Below, piece after piece: positions 62,301-64,000 of a stretch of 64,000 nucleotides of DNA. The notes below the pieces were generated by a model. It saw only the letters and a list, made by a program, of their open reading frames with translations, was not told the DNA's origin and did not search any database. Source of the stretch: Glandiceps talaboti (lineage: Eukaryota > Hemichordata > Enteropneusta > Spengelidae); assembly GCF_964340395.1 (NCBI RefSeq), contig NC_135551.1, positions 24,127,003 to 24,191,002 of the forward strand, in the 5' to 3' direction. Position 1 is the stretch's first letter. Each line of letters opens with the position of its first letter. The position numbers were made by a program, and so were the translations under genes.

Positions 62301-63891
62301 ATGGCATCGCTTGTTCTTATAAGCTCCTTATGTAAGTTGGAAAAATTCTCTGAATTTAATAATTCTTTCATTTTCATCCGATTTGTTAGTGAATTTGACA
62401 TCAGAAATGAAAACAGCTTTTCTGTTAATTCGGAGAAACGATACAGAAGGGAAGTGCGAAACCAAATCGATAATGCAGGAATATTTACCATGGACGCCAT
62501 GTACGGTTTACTCGGGCTGTAATACGGTGACAGAGTAGCACTGCGGTTTGATTTAAAATATTATTTGAACATGCAAAGACGATGATATATCTAAGTGTGT
62601 ACAATAGTATTTACTTTGGACAATTTCAATAATTAAAATAACGTTTCTTTTTCGACTTTCTTTTTTTCTTTTTACAGTTTTTTCATCCTTTCTTGGTTGT
62701 AGTGTAGGACAACTTGAACATTCAGTTCATGATTTGGGATCCCAGGGACATTTTACACCAGGAAATGGACAAAATGAACTAGAAGACCATACAATTCATA
62801 TCGTATCTGTTGACGCTTCAAAATCGGGAAGTGAAACTCGCAATGAAAAAGTTGAACTCAAGTCTAGTGAACTGCAGAAATCGTCGATAATCGTTCCTGA
62901 TAACGCAGAACAGGTAGATAGGTACGATATGCCAGGTCTACCTCTGGATTTGGCGAACGACAAACAATCATCAGACGGTGAAAATGAGGGTAAGATTGGA
63001 GCTTCAAATACTGCTCACGAAATGAAAGTAAACAGAGACATGAGAGCTAATGACGTCATCTTCGATGAACGTCGTACAATAAACCCATCTGGCTTCGTTC
63101 CAAAATTCCCCCCGTTCCCAGACGGACCGCATATTTTGGAGGGGAAAGATGGGGACACAGACACAGTCGATGTTGGAGAAGGTGGTAAATTGCCACCTTA
63201 TTTATACCCTGACAGCGTAGGAAGCGACGGTAACTATTACCCTGATTACGTAGGAAGCGACAGTGAATACACTACGATGCCGATAAAACCGAATGAGTTT
63301 TCGCTTACAGGGTGGGTGAAAGAACGGCAAATATCCGATTCGGAACGTCAACAACAAAATCTACTTAAAGCAAAATCTAGTGACGTCTTGACGAAAATCG
63401 ATGCCAGCAAGTTGATAGAAGACAATGTAGATATTGATGCGCTCTATGAAAATGTGAAAATGGAGCCAGATACGGTCATTGACGAAGAAGACGGAATTAT
63501 GATATTTAGGAATGACGGTTCGATGTTCGAAATTGACGGTTTGAATCAACTACGTCCCGAAACCACCATGGCAGTCGAAGAAACGACAACTTCGACCTCA
63601 TCTCCCGATCCCACATTCGTCATCATGAAATCTTCCAAAGATGGGGATACTGGAAGTCGTGAAAATAAAACCCCAAAACAACAACAAGCTTTCAAATCTA
63701 ATTTAAATTTGATGTCGAGCAATGGATGGAGAAAGCCGGCCACGCCCATGACGTCGCATGGACTTTTAGGAAGAGACCGCAGACCTGGTGGGGGTCTTGT
63801 CATGGCAACTGGTGCTTCAAGCCGTGATCCAACATGTCCACCTGTTAATGGTTCAACAGATATGGTGTTATCGGACGGTTTCTACAGAAAG
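62301..63891 (+). CDS. Secreted acidic protein of unknown function (3' partial)
   Basis: Exon 1 is 62301-62331 and exon 2 is 62678-63891 (donor gtaagt), joined in phase to give 415 residues; more exons lie beyond the window. The join creates MASLVLISSLFFSSFLGCSV, a convincing signal peptide with likely cleavage near GCSVGQ. The remainder is hydrophilic and acidic with few cysteines: a Pro-rich segment (FPPFPDGPH), a short internal repeat (YPDSVGSDGNYYPDYVGSD), and a Thr/Ser stretch near residue 300. The first cysteine-bearing motif (DPTCPPVNGST) appears just before the donor, suggesting a folded extracellular domain in the next exons. I do not recognise the family. The start is the first ATG, following the TATA box at suitable distance. 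Confidence 0.75.
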
Positions 63892-64000
63892 GTAAGTTTA
63901 TGAAAAGATAGTAAAACTTCACGTTAGTGATCTAGTCGTTCTGAGTGTCATTTCCATCAAAATCAAAATTGTAACATCAATATTTTCATTTGTTTTGTTT

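Overview
This is a window of an animal nuclear genome. Genes are broken by many GT-AG introns, noncoding DNA is AT-rich and full of microsatellites, foldback (MITE-like) elements and tRNA-derived SINEs, and the recognisable proteins are metazoan (MMS22L, MFSD8/CLN7). A marine invertebrate is my inference; I cannot fix the phylum.

Layout. (1) 1-10.5 kb, + strand: the last 14 exons of MMS22L, about 523 C-terminal residues. Several exon/intron borders have been tandemly duplicated. (2) 13.3-26.4 kb, + strand: complete 11-exon MFSD8 gene (copy A, 572 aa), a lysosomal MFS transporter. (3) 27.1-31.3 kb: a spacer without a recognisable gene. (4) 31.27-49.36 kb: an inverted second copy of the 10.05-27.1 kb block. 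It carries a second intact 11-exon MFSD8 (copy B, - strand, 33.3-47.3 kb) and a stranded copy of the last MMS22L exon (32.28-32.37 kb). (5) 50.1-56.8 kb, + strand: complete 8-exon gene for an RGG-rich protein with a C-terminal MIDAS/vWA domain that resembles Ro60 in plan. (6) 56.8-62.2 kb: intergenic. (7) 62.3 kb to the edge, + strand: the first two coding exons of a secreted acidic protein I do not recognise.

The main find is the geometry of the duplication. If A = 10,054-11,494 and B = 11,491-27,105, the window reads A B - spacer - A' B' (primes = reverse complement). A plain inverted duplication would read B' A'. The A'/B' joint at 32,713 joins the end of B to the start of A, and both outer ends of the insert carry the same 4 bp (TACC). 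The simplest model is a circle of A+B opened at GGTA (11,491) and integrated in reverse about 4 kb downstream by a crossover on 4 bp of microhomology. Later transposon insertions present in only one arm, with matching empty sites in the other, mark changes after the event. Both MFSD8 copies keep every exon length, splice site and reading frame, but differ at about 41 of 572 residues (my hand count), and copy B has a rewritten proximal promoter.
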